A stretch of DNA of 64,000 nucleotides from Bedellia somnulentella (GCA_963576735.1 OY755178.1:11222001-11286000), one strand, 5' to 3'; shown: positions 45,690 through 56,984, numbered from the stretch's first letter. Notes: generated from the letters alone by a model not told the origin. A program made the numbers and translations.

Positions 45690-45850
45690 TTAAGTGATGG
45701 CTGGGAAATCCAGTTGGGAACCAATCACCAACCGCTTCTTTACTGATTTCTTTCATTATTTCTCGTTTCCTATTTCTCTTTCCTCTTTTCTCCTCTCAAC
45801 TCTACAAGCCTGCAAGCTTTGGTGATCCCTTCAAGTATTTTACCCGGTCC
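45690..45850 (+). repeat. SINE-A copy, very decayed
   Basis: Loose order of gtgatggctgggaaatccag, ttgggaaccaatcaccaacc and ctcaactct. Weak. Confidence 0.35.
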
Positions 45851-46449
45851 CAAAAATTTCAATCTAATTTACACAAAAACATTCAGGTTCTTGAATCAGT
45901 TTAAATCAGTTTACGATCATAGAACATAGGGAATCAATTGTGCACATGATCACCTACGCTTCAAGTATTGACTGACTATTCTAATACCAGCTAAGCTTTT
46001 ATATTGTTTAACTCTGGGAATTAAAAGTTATTCAACGAAGATACTAGATAACTTTAATCCATTAACATTGCCTAAAGACAGTTAAAAGGCGTCAACTTAG
46101 GAAGAGTTAGAACTTGCTTAGCCTGACATTTGATTTTTTTGGGTAGCATTGTTAAGTTAAACCATTCTTATTCATATATTTAAAATTAATTTTAGTGATA
46201 AAAAGGTAGCATCATACCCCTAAGTTTACTCGGAGGCCTCCATTCGTATGATTGCTAGCACGATACAAACGTTTATTCTCTAACACTAACGTCATGATTT
46301 TACACATACACAGGGTCATCATTTTCCCAGTCCAAATATGCCTAACTATTGAATTTGTTGGCAGGCTAACTACTACCAAAGTTACAGCAGCCGGGACCCA
46401 TGACCATGGAAGCAGTGGTGATAGATACAAAATGCTAATATATAAAATA
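45851..46449. other. Interval without recognised feature
   Basis: AT-rich; nothing recognised. Confidence 0.35.
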
Positions 46450-46675
46450 ACTAGCTGATCCGGCAAACGTTGTTTTGCTATATAAATTAAATCTAGGGAA
46501 TTTTCTAGTCTATGAAATATAAATAAAAAGTTAGGGGTGGAAAACCCGGATCACTTAGAAGGATAAAAAATAGCATATAAACCTATTCTCAGACCTACCG
46601 ACTGTGTATGCAAAATTTCATTTAAATCGGTTCAGCCGTTTCGGAGGAGTTTGGTGACAAACACTGTGACACGTG

Positions 46676-46709
<34 letters not shown>

Positions 46710-46710
46710 T
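46450..46710 (+). repeat. Dispersed repeat ending in (AT)n
   Basis: actagctgatccggcaaacg, aaatcggttcagccgtttcg, gaggagtttggtgac, gacacgtgaatt then (TA)n at 46681-46706. A repeat type very common in moth genomes; no coding part. Confidence 0.6.
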
Positions 46711-47646
46711 ATAAAATTATCGCTATGACTTGATTGCCAAATTAATTGCTTGATCCCTTGATTGTATTGCGTTGCACATCATCCACGAGAAATAACAGAG
46801 TGGTACTATTTTGCTACCTGCTATGTGATTCTCATCTTATCGTTGAAAATGTTTTATACAAAAGCCGTTATTTTGCAAATGAGATAGTGCAAAGCAGAAG
46901 CTTAACATATTATATCGAGTAGCATGCAGTATAATAAATATAATTATGAATTTATAAAACTACAAATTACCTGAAATTCTTCCTTCACTCGAAAAATCAC
47001 TTTCCGTTTAGAAATATGATACTCAAAGGCTCACTCCAACGAAGCAAGCATTTCAGCATAAAGTTCCGATCTTTCTGATTCGGAAAACTTCGGGAAACTC
47101 CGTAGAACCTTACACGTCCGAGCCACCCGATAGCTGAGCGTCGACTGGTGATAACATTCCCGGCTTTTCTCACCCTCTCAGTTTCAGCAAATTAACCCTC
47201 TTACCTCTGCAACAAGGTTCAAAATCATAGTTAACATATTTTACACTAAACTTTCCGAAATAAATACACACACGGGTTTTTCCGGCTTCGTTGCATAGCT
47301 TAGATTCATAACTTTTGTTGCATGAAGCGAATAGAAACCACTAATTCCTAGAACATTTTAAAGCATTTTTTTTTTCGATACTAAATACACACACTTGTAT
47401 AAAGTTAAAGTTCCCCGTCCATTAACTGTTTAAATGATATTTCGGGTGCGAAGCGTAAGAATTAATACCATTAAAACAGCGTAACCATTTTGCGCCATTT
47501 TCGGTTCAAGTTATCAATTAAATAAATAACACAGTAAACTCGTTTTTTTAAACAATTTATTTCATTAATTATATCTTTTACACGTTTTTATATTTAGATC
47601 AGATTACCTCTAAACAGGGTTCATAATAGAAACGTTTAACATTCAA
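46711..47646. other. Interval without recognised feature
   Basis: 46980-47280 is somewhat GC-richer with no recognisable signal. Confidence 0.35.
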
Positions 47647-47649
47647 CCC

Positions 47650-47802
47650 AACATGGAGAATTCACGGCTAAAAGTCCCAAAATAGGGTAGACAGAGCTTC
47701 AGTATTAGAAATTTCACTACGACTTTTAGAAGATAACTGTGGATAATTTTATAAAATACAGAAATGGGTTAGTGCTGTTCTAAGCCGATAATATAGGAAA
47801 AA
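47650..47802 (-). repeat. SINE-A copy, decayed
   Basis: attcacggctaaaagtccca, tagggtagacagagcttcag, gttctaagccgataatat; the middle is deleted. Confidence 0.6.
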
Positions 47803-48197
47803 CATCGCAAATAGAAACCTTTGAGGCCAAAACCAAACTTAAATCGGTAGATAATACCAATACGATACGACACATCACAATAAAATATAATAAGTTTTAG
47901 ATGTTTGGAGCAAAGATGTTTTTAATTTCTTTGTGTCCATGAACAGACTTCACGTTTCATATCATTTGTAGCCATAGAAAAGTCCACGAAATAAAGCAGC
48001 GGATATTATGAGCTAACGTTATAAGTTTCACTGGTCTGCAGTTTTTATAGCGCTCTCTTTGAGCTGGCACGGAATACTAAGTTTTTCATGTTTATGGGTT
48101 TATGAAGTTGCAGTTGTTGTTTTTAGAAATAACCCAGTTTTATCTTCTCTTCAAAATTTATACGCCATAAACAATATTTTTGTGCATGTTCTTTTTA
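47803..48197. other. Interval without recognised feature
   Basis: AT-rich; nothing recognised. Confidence 0.35.
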
Positions 48198-49085
48198 GCG
48201 TGTTTTTAGGGTTCCGTAGACAAATGGCAAAAACGGGACCCTTATAGATTCGTCATGTCTGTCTGTCTGTCTGTCCGTCCGTCCGTCCGTATGTCACAGC
48301 CAGTTTATTCCGAAACTATAAGAACCACATTATTGAAAATTGGTGCGTAGATGTATTCTGTAAACCGCATTAAGATTTTAAAATAAAATCTGAAAAAAAA
48401 AACCAAAATTTTTAGGGTTCCCCATACATAGAACTGAAACTTAAAATTTTTTTTTCATCAAACCCATACGTGTCGGGTATCTATCAAAAGGTATTTGAAA
48501 ATAATGTTGAGGTTTCTTATATCATTTTTTTCAAAACTGAATAGTTTGCGCGAGAGACTTTTCCAAAGTGGTAAAATGTGTGTCCCCCCCCCGTAACTTC
48601 TAAAATATGGGCACGATAAAACTGAAAAAAATATATGATGTGTATTACTATACAAACTACTAACGAAAATTGGTTTGAATGAGATCTAGCCAGTAGTTCT
48701 ATTTTTAAACGTCATACATCAAATTACTTACCTAATTTATTAATTTCACTGAAATATAGGGGAAGGGGGGGCATAGTGGGGTAGCGGGGCATAGCGGGGA
48801 AGCGTTGTTGCAGCGAAATGCGAACGCCGAGATTCTGCTCCAATACTTTACTTTGATTGGTCGACAGCCGGCAGTTTGCCTCCGCCAGCGACGCACGCCG
48901 ATTTGTCACGTGTTTATGAAATACGAAGTAAAGTGTCGAAAGCAGTGTTTTCGTTAAAATAAAACCGAAAACATTATCCAAGTTATTGCTATGATAGCTA
49001 ATATCTCTATTTCGGTGAAGTATCGAGATATTATTTAGTCTTCCTTTAATTTTTATGTTATCAACGTAAAATAACCTGCAAAAAA

Positions 49086-49245
49086 GGTAAGATGATGTAA
49101 ATGCGTATTTTGTTGTACATTGATCAAGGGGGTATAGTGGGGTACAGCTAAAGGGGCATAACGGGGTACTGCCTCGATGTGTACCCCACTTTGCCCCTTC
49201 TTGTTTCAATTAGCAAAAATGTTTAATTTTATTTAATTTTTCAGT
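49086..49245 (+). other. Possible 5' UTR intron of the pogo-like gene
   Basis: A donor-like aaaggtaagatg at 49086 and an acceptor-like tttaatttttcag at 49245 lie just before the ATG at 49250. It fits eukaryotic splice rules, but nothing proves use. Confidence 0.3.
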
Positions 49246-49249
49246 CAAA

Positions 49250-49429
49250 ATGGTTCGGAATTACAAGAAAAAAACTGCACAACATTCCTGGTCTTTGGAG
49301 GCCATGAAAAAAGCTGTCTGCAGCGTCATGTCAGGAGAAATGGGGTACAAAAAGTCAGCTAGTCTCCAATGCGTTCCACAAACTACTTTAGAAAGATATA
49401 TTGCTCACCCCTTCAAGAAAAAAATATAA
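49250..49429 (+). pseudogene. psq-type DNA-binding domain of a pogo-like transposase
   Basis: 59 codons from ATG 49250 to TAA 49427. MVRNYKKKT leads into WSLEAMKKAVCSVMSGEMG, YKKSASLQCV, PQTTLERYI: the helix-turn-helix of the pipsqueak/CENP-B-type family that opens pogo transposases and binds the transposon ends. After ~58 residues the frame stops where the CENP-B-type second HTH and the ~300-residue DDE core should follow. Recognised from motif order and not by search. Confidence 0.8.
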
Positions 49430-49949
49430 ATATTAGACACACTACACCTACACCAAGACAACTATCTCCGCAACCAGGTTGTTCTTGGATGACTCCAAAC
49501 CTTGATGTTGGTTTCAAAACAACTCCAGAGCAAATTATGCCTTTACCCAAGGAAAATAGAACTAAAAAAAGGGCAACCAAGCGAAGAGGCAAGACGGCAA
49601 TTATAACGGATTCACCATACAAAGATGAACTTCTTTCTTTACAAAAATGCAAAGAAATAAGTGATAGCAAAAAGAGAGTAAAAAAAGCTGTGGAATTTAA
49701 ATCAACTGAAAATAAGAATAATCAGAAAAGACAAATGAACAAGAAAAAGAGACAAAAACTTCGGAAAATCTGAATAATGAAGATGCTGAATGCATTTATT
49801 GTGGTTATTTGTGGTCAGAGTCTATAGAAGGGTGGATAAGTTGCATAAAATGCGGTCGTTGGGCGCATTTCTCTTGTGCTGGAGAGGAAGATGAGGATGA
49901 CGAAGCCACCCATTTATGTGCAATCTGTGAAGATTCCTATGCTAAGTAA
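49430..49949 (+). pseudogene. pogo-like transposase C-terminal tail with PHD-like zinc finger
   Basis: In one frame up to 49773 the tail runs TPEQIMPLPKENRTKKRATK, then RRGKTAIITDSP, the basic proline tail that follows the DDE core in these proteins. A shift near 49750 moves to a frame with CIYCGYLWSESIEGWISC, IKCGRWAHFSC and HLCAIC, giving C-X2-C, C-X2-C, H-X2-C and C-X2-C pairs. This is a PHD-like finger known at the end of many insect pogo/jerky-type transposases (from 49791; TAA at 49947). The central catalytic domain is missing between 49427 and about 49470. Confidence 0.72.
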
Positions 49950-50600
49950 CATAAGTAAACAAACTTATTTTTATTTTTGATTCTGAAGTGTTGATTAGTG
50001 CACAAGGTTGAACGTTCCTATATATAATTGTATAAGAGGTTTATGTCTGCTTCCTTTAAAGTTTTGTTTTTCAATCTCAATTTTAATTTTTATTGTCATA
50101 GTAGATTGTCCACAAGATAATAAACGTTTTATGACTTATATACTTTTGGAGTTTACTACCCTACACTGCCCCATACGGTACCCCGCTTTACCCCAATATA
50201 AGGGGCAAAGCGGGGCAAATATCATTTTTGCTTCAAGTGGTCATATATTGCAGGTTTATCATTGTATTACAGGAAAGCATACCTTAAACCACACATTAAG
50301 TGTCTCCCTAGCGAATTTTGATAAAAGTAGTCGTTTAATAATTTTTATATCAAGTGTAGAACTCTTTATTCGTTAAGTTCCCCGCTATGCCCCCCTCTCC
50401 CCTATAACAATAATTTTACTATCACAGGCCTTACGCATAAAACGTGAACCATTGTTTTTTTATAGTAAATCAGTGATAAGTAAATAACATTTTAAACTAA
50501 ACATTTTAAACTTGTATATTACTATGCTACCTACCTGCTGCTAGTGCTGCTACGGAACCCTTCATTAGCGAGTCCATCTCGCTCTTGGCCGCTTTTTTTT

Positions 50601-51667
50601 TAATTTCCGTTTTAGGAACTTCTTTAAATTAATGCTGAAATACATGTTATGTTATTATTATGTTTATTACTTACGTATGAAATGAAAATAAGTTTTCAAA
50701 TTCATATTTAATCTAACTTATTTATTTGACTTCTGTCTAAAATCATGGATATAGCCTATACCCTAAAAAGAGGTAAACATTGATTTTATAGCCAGTAAAA
50801 GTAAGGATATTTAAGATAGATTCCCAAATAACCGCTCTAAGATTATCTAATTTAAAATGTCACTTGTTTAACTCGTTCTGAAAAAGATGAGTACACTGTT
50901 ATTGTATGATGATGGGATGCGGCTATAGAATATTTATATATAAAACATATATGCATGTATACATTACAATATTTTTACAGAATAATTGTTAAATAAATAT
51001 TTTTGTAATAAAATGTATTTATCTCCTATATAGCGAAGGCACTAATTATTCATTCAATGTTCTTTCTTAGAAAATATATAACTACAAGATATATATTTAT
51101 TTGGAATCATCATTTCATTATACAACCTTAAAACTATATTGGTAACTCATCAATGGCATCCAAAACTAAACTTGGGGGAACAAGACAAATCTAATGAAAC
51201 AACATACAAAAAAATCCTTTGAATTATTCAGGCAGTATAGGAAAAGATAAAGGAATAATAACTCATAACATACTTGGCAATAATAACTCTTCAAAGTGGC
51301 ATATACGTCACAGTTTAATTCAAATGTACTTATTTAACGGTTAAGTACTTGAATTTAGTAGCCATGGATTAAAAAATTATTATTATTTACAATGCAACCG
51401 TCACTCAGAGAGTTTAATTATATTCTATGTTCTACCTTTGAAATAAATTTTGGACTTCAAACATATATGTACTCCTATAACGAACAGATTGGTTTCAGTA
51501 TTCTTTTATTGAAGGAAAAAACAAACCTTCCTATTTATTACCCCCGGGGGAGATAGTTTACGTAGGGTTGGCATTCGTCAATATTTCTCTACAACTTTTT
51601 GTTTCTCCAACTTTTATTTTTGGCATTATTTCGGCTTATCGTATCTTTTATCTATTGGATTTGTACT
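50601..51667. other. Interval without recognised feature
   Basis: AT-rich; nothing recognised. Confidence 0.4.
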
Positions 51668-51827
51668 GCTCAAAACGTTAGGCATCTGAATTATGAAGAA
51701 TATAAGGACATATATTGAAATATTGATGAATATAAATGAAGTTAAAGAGGTTTTCCAGCATGCAAAGTGGCGATCGATAGTCTCTGTCTACGCCAATGAG
51801 AACTACTGGCGTGAGTACGTGTGAAAG
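51668..51827 (+). repeat. RTE-1 3' fragment
   Basis: gcatctgaattatgaagaat, gaagttaaagaggttttcca, aaagtggcgatcgatagtct, actggcgtgagtacgtgtg. Confidence 0.8.
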
Positions 51828-52928
51828 TATATTAAATTATTCTATGTTTATGATAATTGAGTAAAGTTGGTATCAGTAAAAAATTGGTAACGTAACCCTA
51901 GCTAAGCTATGCGTGGTTTAAAATTGCCCCTCAGATTTCGTTTTCATCTGAATTGCATTTTACGCGTAATAAGTTGCGGTCTCGCATTCGGTGTCAATTA
52001 CAAGTGCTGTGGTTGAAGCCTCACAACGGTTGACTGCAAATTGGATATATACCAGAACCAGTTATAATACTACCTTCAGAAGGTTGTGTATTCCATGTGG
52101 TGCCAGGTGCAATGGACCATAGGAGGCATTGTTTGCATACTTGCGGTCTCTTAGTTTCGGTTTAGAAATAGACTCCTTTATGACATTTATTTTCAGTAGA
52201 TTATGCTTTGCTATTTTAATAGAATTTTTAGTTGTGATTTGATAGGAATACTCATACCACTATTCGGTTCCCGTAGTGCGGGGACCGATTTTAGATTCAA
52301 CCTATGCATCAACCACTTTACAAACACTTTACAATTATTATAGGTTCATAGAAAAGTGAAATGAGTTACGAATTAGAAGATCAGTAACAACATAGCCGTA
52401 TGAAAAGCTTTAATGGGAGAAATTTAGCTTTCTTGGGTTTCCTGTGCAAATAAAGATTGATTTTTAGCAAGACGATAAAGAGCACAATATATTAACTTTT
52501 TTAGTAGTACTGTTTTTAGTATTTCAGCCACTAGCTAGCAACCAAAACGATTTTATTGTGACAAGCACGAAGCTTAATTAGCTTAAAAGTATTTTTAATT
52601 TTAATAAATACTTACTGGTATTCGTTATAATTACATATGGTATTCATCCGCTGTGCAGTTCGATTATTACTGTAAGTAGCAGTCAGCCTGTAAGAAATCG
52701 GCGTAAAAGACCAACCAATAAACAAGAACAAAATGTTTGCTCATATATTTTGTACTCAAAGTAATAAAAGAAATCGGCATTTTCGTTTATTTAAAAAATA
52801 ATTATGCGACACAGTTACTTTTATCTCCAATTTTAAAAGTTACTAACGATCTTTAATTTTGCATTACCTTCTTAAAGTGATTTTTAATAAACTAATAATT
52901 AAATGTCTTATTTCAACAAATACAAGTC
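51828..52928. other. Interval without recognised feature
   Basis: AT-rich; a small hairpin-like cggttcccgtagtgcgggga near 52265. Confidence 0.35.
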
Positions 52929-52931
52929 TTA

Positions 52932-53061
52932 CGCCCGATTTCTGAATTGAGTATTCCAGCTGAGAAAAACTTAAGTATCGTTCTGTCGCATTGAAATCTT
53001 AACAACAGACGAATGAGACAAAACGATACTTAAGTCGTTCTCAGCTTTCAGAAATCGGGCG
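52932..53061. mobile_element. 130-bp MITE, PIF/Harbinger-like
   Basis: Terminal inverted repeats cgcccgatttctgaa, continuing with agctgagaa and acttaagtatcgtt on both arms (one arm has an 11-bp insertion). Flanked by TTA at 52929-52931 and 53062-53064, the 3-bp target typical of PIF/Harbinger. No coding capacity. Confidence 0.75.
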
Positions 53062-53064
53062 TTA

Positions 53065-53445
53065 ATCACATTCCCTAACGGATGCAAACGTTAAATAATG
53101 TATCCATCCGTAAAATTATTCCATTAACCCAATACTCCGCGGTCCCGAAGAAACAATAGTCAAACTATTCAACAATACTACAAAATTTAGTGTAACGTAA
53201 CAAATCCAAACGCAATTTTCGAACAAAACCACTTTTGTCAAACGACTAGGGTTGTATTGGGTTTCGCTTTCGCATTGAAACTTTATACGGAACCACTTGG
53301 AGATAGAGTGACGTCACTTCTCTGGAGCAATGTGCAAATATTAAATTCGGCATTCGGGAATAATATTCTTTCTTCAGTAATCGGCAAAGGGTATTTGAAA
53401 CTTATCTTTAAAAGGATGCCTATATTAAGGTTATGTTACTAAATT
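53065..53445. other. Interval without recognised feature
   Basis: A short open frame at 53257-53442 has no recognisable domain. Confidence 0.3.
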
Positions 53446-53448
53446 TAC

Positions 53449-53660
53449 ATACACATACATATCTCTTTGCTCTCGGCTATAAATACCTAGAAATGGTAGC
53501 CAGAGCTTCGGTAAAAAAAATTGTAGTTACATTTTTTAGTTGTGTAAGATTGTAAAAGAATGGTTTTTGGTGATGGACCTCCAGCTGCATCGCCCAAAAA
53601 ATCTTTTAAAGACTCAATACCCTTAGCCGCCTCTTCTGAACCCCCACCAGAAAAAATGGA
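53449..53660 (-). repeat. SINE-A copy, diverged
   Basis: ctcggctataaatacctaga, ggtagccagagcttcgg, tttttggtgatggacctcca, gctgcatcgcccaaaaaatc; its far end is lost. Confidence 0.7.
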
Positions 53661-53845
53661 GAGTACTCAATTCACTAGCCAGCCAATTAATTTAAAGTTT
53701 AATAATAGTGACTCGGAACGAAAGAACTTTCCAAAATTAAAAAAAACCTTATACATTCTATAATATAATAAACGGATTCTGTAGGCTTAGAGATGGCTTC
53801 TTGCAAACATTATAATATAGTTATAAGAGTGATGACGTAATAAAT

Positions 53846-53970
53846 ACATACATACATATACTCACGGCTATAAATCACTAGATGGGGTAGCCAAAGCTAA
53901 GGAAATAGAAATTCCGCAGTTACTTTTAGAAGTTGCGTGGGGAAAAGATGGTAAAATAATGGTTATTGGA
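53846..53970 (-). repeat. SINE-A 3' half
   Basis: acatacatacatatactcac to gggaaaagatggtaaaataa, then unrelated sequence. Truncated before the B-box-like part. Confidence 0.8.
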
Positions 53971-54179
53971 TTGAATCAGGCGTTACTTTGCGGAAATCCA
54001 TAGCAATACTAATATTAATAAATTCCTTCGCTTAATTCCGCTAAATAATACCTGCAGTCTTCATGCAACATGCACTGTGCACCGCCCGCCCTTCCACTTA
54101 CAAGAAATCGAAAAGCAGACAATGCACCACACACACACCCGCAAGCGAAAACCACAGGCAACCACAAACATGCGAAGCG

Positions 54180-54332
54180 TTTCGACTCAACACGAGTCAT
54201 TGACGAGCAGTTAGTAGACAGTTCGGCAGCTGACCACCGAGTGCCACTCGCACACACGCAGACAGTGGCACTCGGTGGTCAGCTGCCGAACTGTCTACTA
54301 ACTGCTCGTCAATGACTCGTGTTGAGTCGAAA
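54180..54332. repeat. Perfect 68-bp inverted repeat with 17-bp spacer
   Basis: Arms 54180-54247 and 54265-54332 are exact reverse complements. GC-richer than its surroundings; the spacer is tcgcacacacgcagaca. Open frames crossing it on both strands are consequences of the palindrome. The region 53980-54180 just before it is also GC-richer and unassigned. Confidence 0.93.
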
Positions 54333-54555
54333 TAGCCATGACACATGACAGCCCATAGGTATATGTCCGTCTAGCACGAGGCTTGGACTGACCCCATGTA
54401 GGGTGTATTATCCGCATCAAGCAAAATATTGCCTTATGCTGGAGAAGATAAGGAATAAATTTAGTTTATTTCATTGATGTATCCCACAATATTCTTGCTG
54501 GGTATGGTAAGTTACAACTCATTGAGGGTAAGATATTATTTCACAATGACTCAAA

Positions 54556-54906
54556 GACTCAAACGTTCACGCCGAATATCCTCGAAGGAGTTGGCAGAAG
54601 TACTAATATTTCTGAACATCACGTGACATGGTCATCTGGTGTTCAGAGTAACAAAGTTTTGCTTAGACAGTGTACTCACGTGATAGGGGGCAGGCCTATC
54701 GCTGTTTTGTACGAGTACACTGTCGCATGACTAAGTACAACTTAGCCATGTGGGTTTCCTCACGATGTTCTCCTCACCGTTAACAACCATTGTAAATTAA
54801 CCACACATATGTCTTTAAAAAAGACAAATTGGTGTAGGCCCTACCCAGGATTAGAACACTAGTCGTCTAAACGATAAGCGGTGTTCTACCCACTGAGCTA
54901 TCACGT
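54556..54906 (-). repeat. SINE-B copy, full length
   Basis: From acgttcacgccgaatatcct to cactgagctatcacg; the tRNA head (minus strand cgtgatagctcagtgggtag) is well kept. Confidence 0.9.
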
Positions 54907-54932
54907 TATCTCACAATGATTCAATATATACA

Positions 54933-55152
54933 GCATACATATGCTCACGGTGTCGAATCTCTAAAATGGTTAGCTTAAGCTACAGAATCGGCAATTTTTC
55001 AGCCGCTTTCGGAATTTGAGAGGGGCAAAAATTGCAGATGGGTCTCCAGCCGTATCGCCCAAAATCACTTAATAACTCTCAATTAAATAGAAGGAAAAAA
55101 GAAATAAAGGGGATTAGTTGTTTAGTACTATTCTACGCCGACACTATAGAGC
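54933..55152 (-). repeat. SINE-A copy, diverged
   Basis: acatatgctcacggtgtcga, tctccagccgtatcgcccaa, ttctacgccgacactataga. Confidence 0.7.
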
Positions 55153-55165
55153 GCATTAAATATTT

Positions 55166-55394
55166 ACATACATACATATACTCACGGCTATAAATCCCTG
55201 GAAGGGGTAGCCAGAGCTAAGGAATTAGAATTTCCTCAGCCACTTTTAGAAGTTGCATGGGGAAAAGATGGTTAAATAAAGGTTGTTGGTGATGGATCTC
55301 CAACCGCATCGCCCAAAAATCCCTTAAAAGCCCCAATACCGTTAGTCGCCTCTTACATACACCCACCGGAAGAAATGGGGTAGTGCTATTCTTA
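55166..55394 (-). repeat. SINE-A copy
   Basis: Nearly complete; it loses its last ~20 bp at agtgctatt, where SINE-B-flanking sequence starts. Confidence 0.85.
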
Positions 55395-55429
55395 TGATAT
55401 GTATATGTTACGTAACATAAACATATCAT

Positions 55430-55604
55430 AAACGTTCACGCCGAATATCCCCGAAGGGGTTGGGCAGAGGTACTTATACTTCTGAACATCACCCAGTGTG
55501 ATAGGGGGCAGGCCTATCGCCGTTTTGTACGAATATACTGTCACATGACTAAGTACAACTCAGCCATGTGGGTTTCCTCACGATGTTATCCCTCACCGTT
55601 AACA
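55430..55604 (-). repeat. SINE-B deletion variant
   Basis: acgttcacgccgaatatccc, then a deletion joining gaacatcacccagtgtgata. The same junction recurs at 56463, so the two are duplicates. Confidence 0.85.
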
Positions 55605-55954
55605 ACCATGATTTATATTACCTCTTTTTGGAATATGTATGTTAAATATTTAAAACAGTAAACAAACTATGTATGATTACTTCGTAGACTTTGCTTTTTC
55701 TAGGCGGTGGTGATTATGTGTTAATACACGCACCCCTCCGGCATTATTATCCATTCGCATGTCCAACACAGACATTCACTCTTTGTATACCAAATACTGC
55801 ATTCATTTTTATTAGTGATATTAATACGAATTATTTGGTTTTCATGACCGTGAATTCGTTGACTATGAATAGGTCCTGGTTTTATGTTGTCACAAAAGAA
55901 TGTGTCACACACGTAAACATGCATTAACAAGAATATAGTTATTTTTGACAAAAA
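55605..55954. repeat. Duplicated segment, copy 1
   Basis: Matches 56985-57325 almost base for base (ggcggtggtgattatgtgt, ctccggcattattatc, ggttttcatgaccgtgaatt). No gene evident. Confidence 0.85.
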
Positions 55955-55957
55955 TTT

Positions 55958-56145
55958 ACAGTGTATTCGTACAAAACGGCGATAGGCCTGCCCCCTATCA
56001 CGTGAGTACACTGTCCAAGCAAAACGTGGGTACCTTCTCTGGACACTAGATGGCGCTGCCATTTGAGTTCAGAAGTATTGGTGCCTCTGCCAATCCCTTC
56101 GGGGATAATCGGCGTGAACGTTTATGATATGTTTATGTTACGTAA
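55958..56145 (+). repeat. SINE-B 3' part
   Basis: cagtgtattcgtacaaaacg, tctggacactagatggcgct, ggcgtgaacgtttatgatat. Confidence 0.85.
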
Positions 56146-56149
56146 CCAA

Positions 56150-56239
56150 AAAATCTATTAAAAAGCCTGATCTAAGATGGATCTACCAGCCTCATCGCCC
56201 AACTGTTATCATATGGCTCCAGCACTTATTACGTGATGA
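56150..56239 (-). repeat. Decayed SINE-A piece before the gap
   Basis: ggatctaccagcctcatcgc, ccaactgttatcatatggct, acttattacgtgatga: the same diverged SINE-A as 58085-58151. Confidence 0.65.
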
Positions 56240-56439
56240 NNNNNNNNNNNNNNNNNNNNNNNNNNNNNNNNNNNNNNNNNNNNNNNNNNNNNNNNNNNNN
56301 NNNNNNNNNNNNNNNNNNNNNNNNNNNNNNNNNNNNNNNNNNNNNNNNNNNNNNNNNNNNNNNNNNNNNNNNNNNNNNNNNNNNNNNNNNNNNNNNNNNN
56401 NNNNNNNNNNNNNNNNNNNNNNNNNNNNNNNNNNNNNNN
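56240..56439. other. Assembly gap (200 N)
   Basis: Exactly 200 unknown bases, a size typical of a placeholder. True length unknown. Confidence 0.99.
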
Positions 56440-56610
56440 GGTTTAGGCAGAGGTACTAATACTTCTGAACATCACCCAGTGTGATAGGGGGCAGGCCTAT
56501 CGCCGTTATGTACGAATATACTGTCACATGACTAAGTACAACTCAGCCATGTGGGTTTCCTCACGATGTTATCCCTCACCGTTAACAACCATGATTTTTA
56601 TTGCCTCTTT
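56440..56610 (-). repeat. SINE-B deletion variant (duplicate of 55430-55604)
   Basis: Same cacccagtgtgatagggggc junction and the same following text as copy 1. Confidence 0.85.
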
Positions 56611-56627
56611 TTGGAATATAACATAAC

Positions 56628-56984
56628 ATAACATAAACGTTCACGCCGAATATCCCCAAAGGGGTTGGCAGAGGTACTAATACTTCTGAACATCACGTGA
56701 CTTTGTCACCTGGTGTTCAGAGTACCCACGTTTTGCATGGACAGTGTACTCACGTGATAGGGGGCAGGCCTATCGCCGTTTTGTACGAATACACTGTCAC
56801 ATGACTAAGTACAACTCAGTCATGTGGGTTTCCTCACGATGTTTTCCCTCACCGTTAACAACCATGATAAATTAACCACACATATGTCTTTAGAAAAGAC
56901 AAATTGGTGTAGGCCCGACCCGGGATTTGAACACTAGTCGCTTGCACGTTAACCGCTGTTCTACCCATTGAGCTATCACGTCGT
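56628..56984 (-). repeat. SINE-B copy, full length, inside the duplicated segment
   Basis: Starts (ataac)n-acgttcacgccg and ends attgagctatcacgtcg. tttttggaatat lies on both sides as a 12-bp target duplication. The equivalent place in copy 1 (about 55620) has the sequence without the SINE. Confidence 0.9.

Larger units (their letters stand above)
48757..50404 (+). mobile_element. pogo-like DNA transposon, internally deleted
   Basis: Terminal inverted repeats: 5' taggggaagggggggcatag and, on the other strand of the 3' end, taggggagaggggggcatag (18 of 20 match). TA is duplicated outside (48755-48756 and 50405-50406), as in the Tc1/mariner/pogo superfamily. Further copies of a ggggcatagcgggg-like motif lie at 48780-48800, 49128-49196 and 50160-50215 in both orientations. 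It encodes a psq DNA-binding domain and a C-terminal zinc finger but no DDE core. Confidence 0.82.
48198..50600 (+). repeat. Dispersed repeat E, split by the pogo-like element
   Basis: The left part, 48198-48756, starts agggttccgtagacaaatgg with (CTGT)n/(CCGT)n near 48260. The right part, 50405-50600, ends ctgctacggaacccttcat and cttggccgctttttt. These are the start and end of a repeat common in Lepidoptera; the transposon at 48757-50404 sits inside it. Confidence 0.65.

Noticed and set aside
48724..49209. 161-codon minus-strand open frame
   Set aside because: It crosses the terminal repeat and G-rich motifs of the pogo-like element and has no domain.
54015..54315. Open frames on both strands at the 68-bp palindrome
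   Set aside because: Explained by the inverted repeat and the GC-richer composition; no domain.
56124..56484. Open frames running through the N gap
   Set aside because: Their length consists mostly of unknown bases; not evidence of coding.
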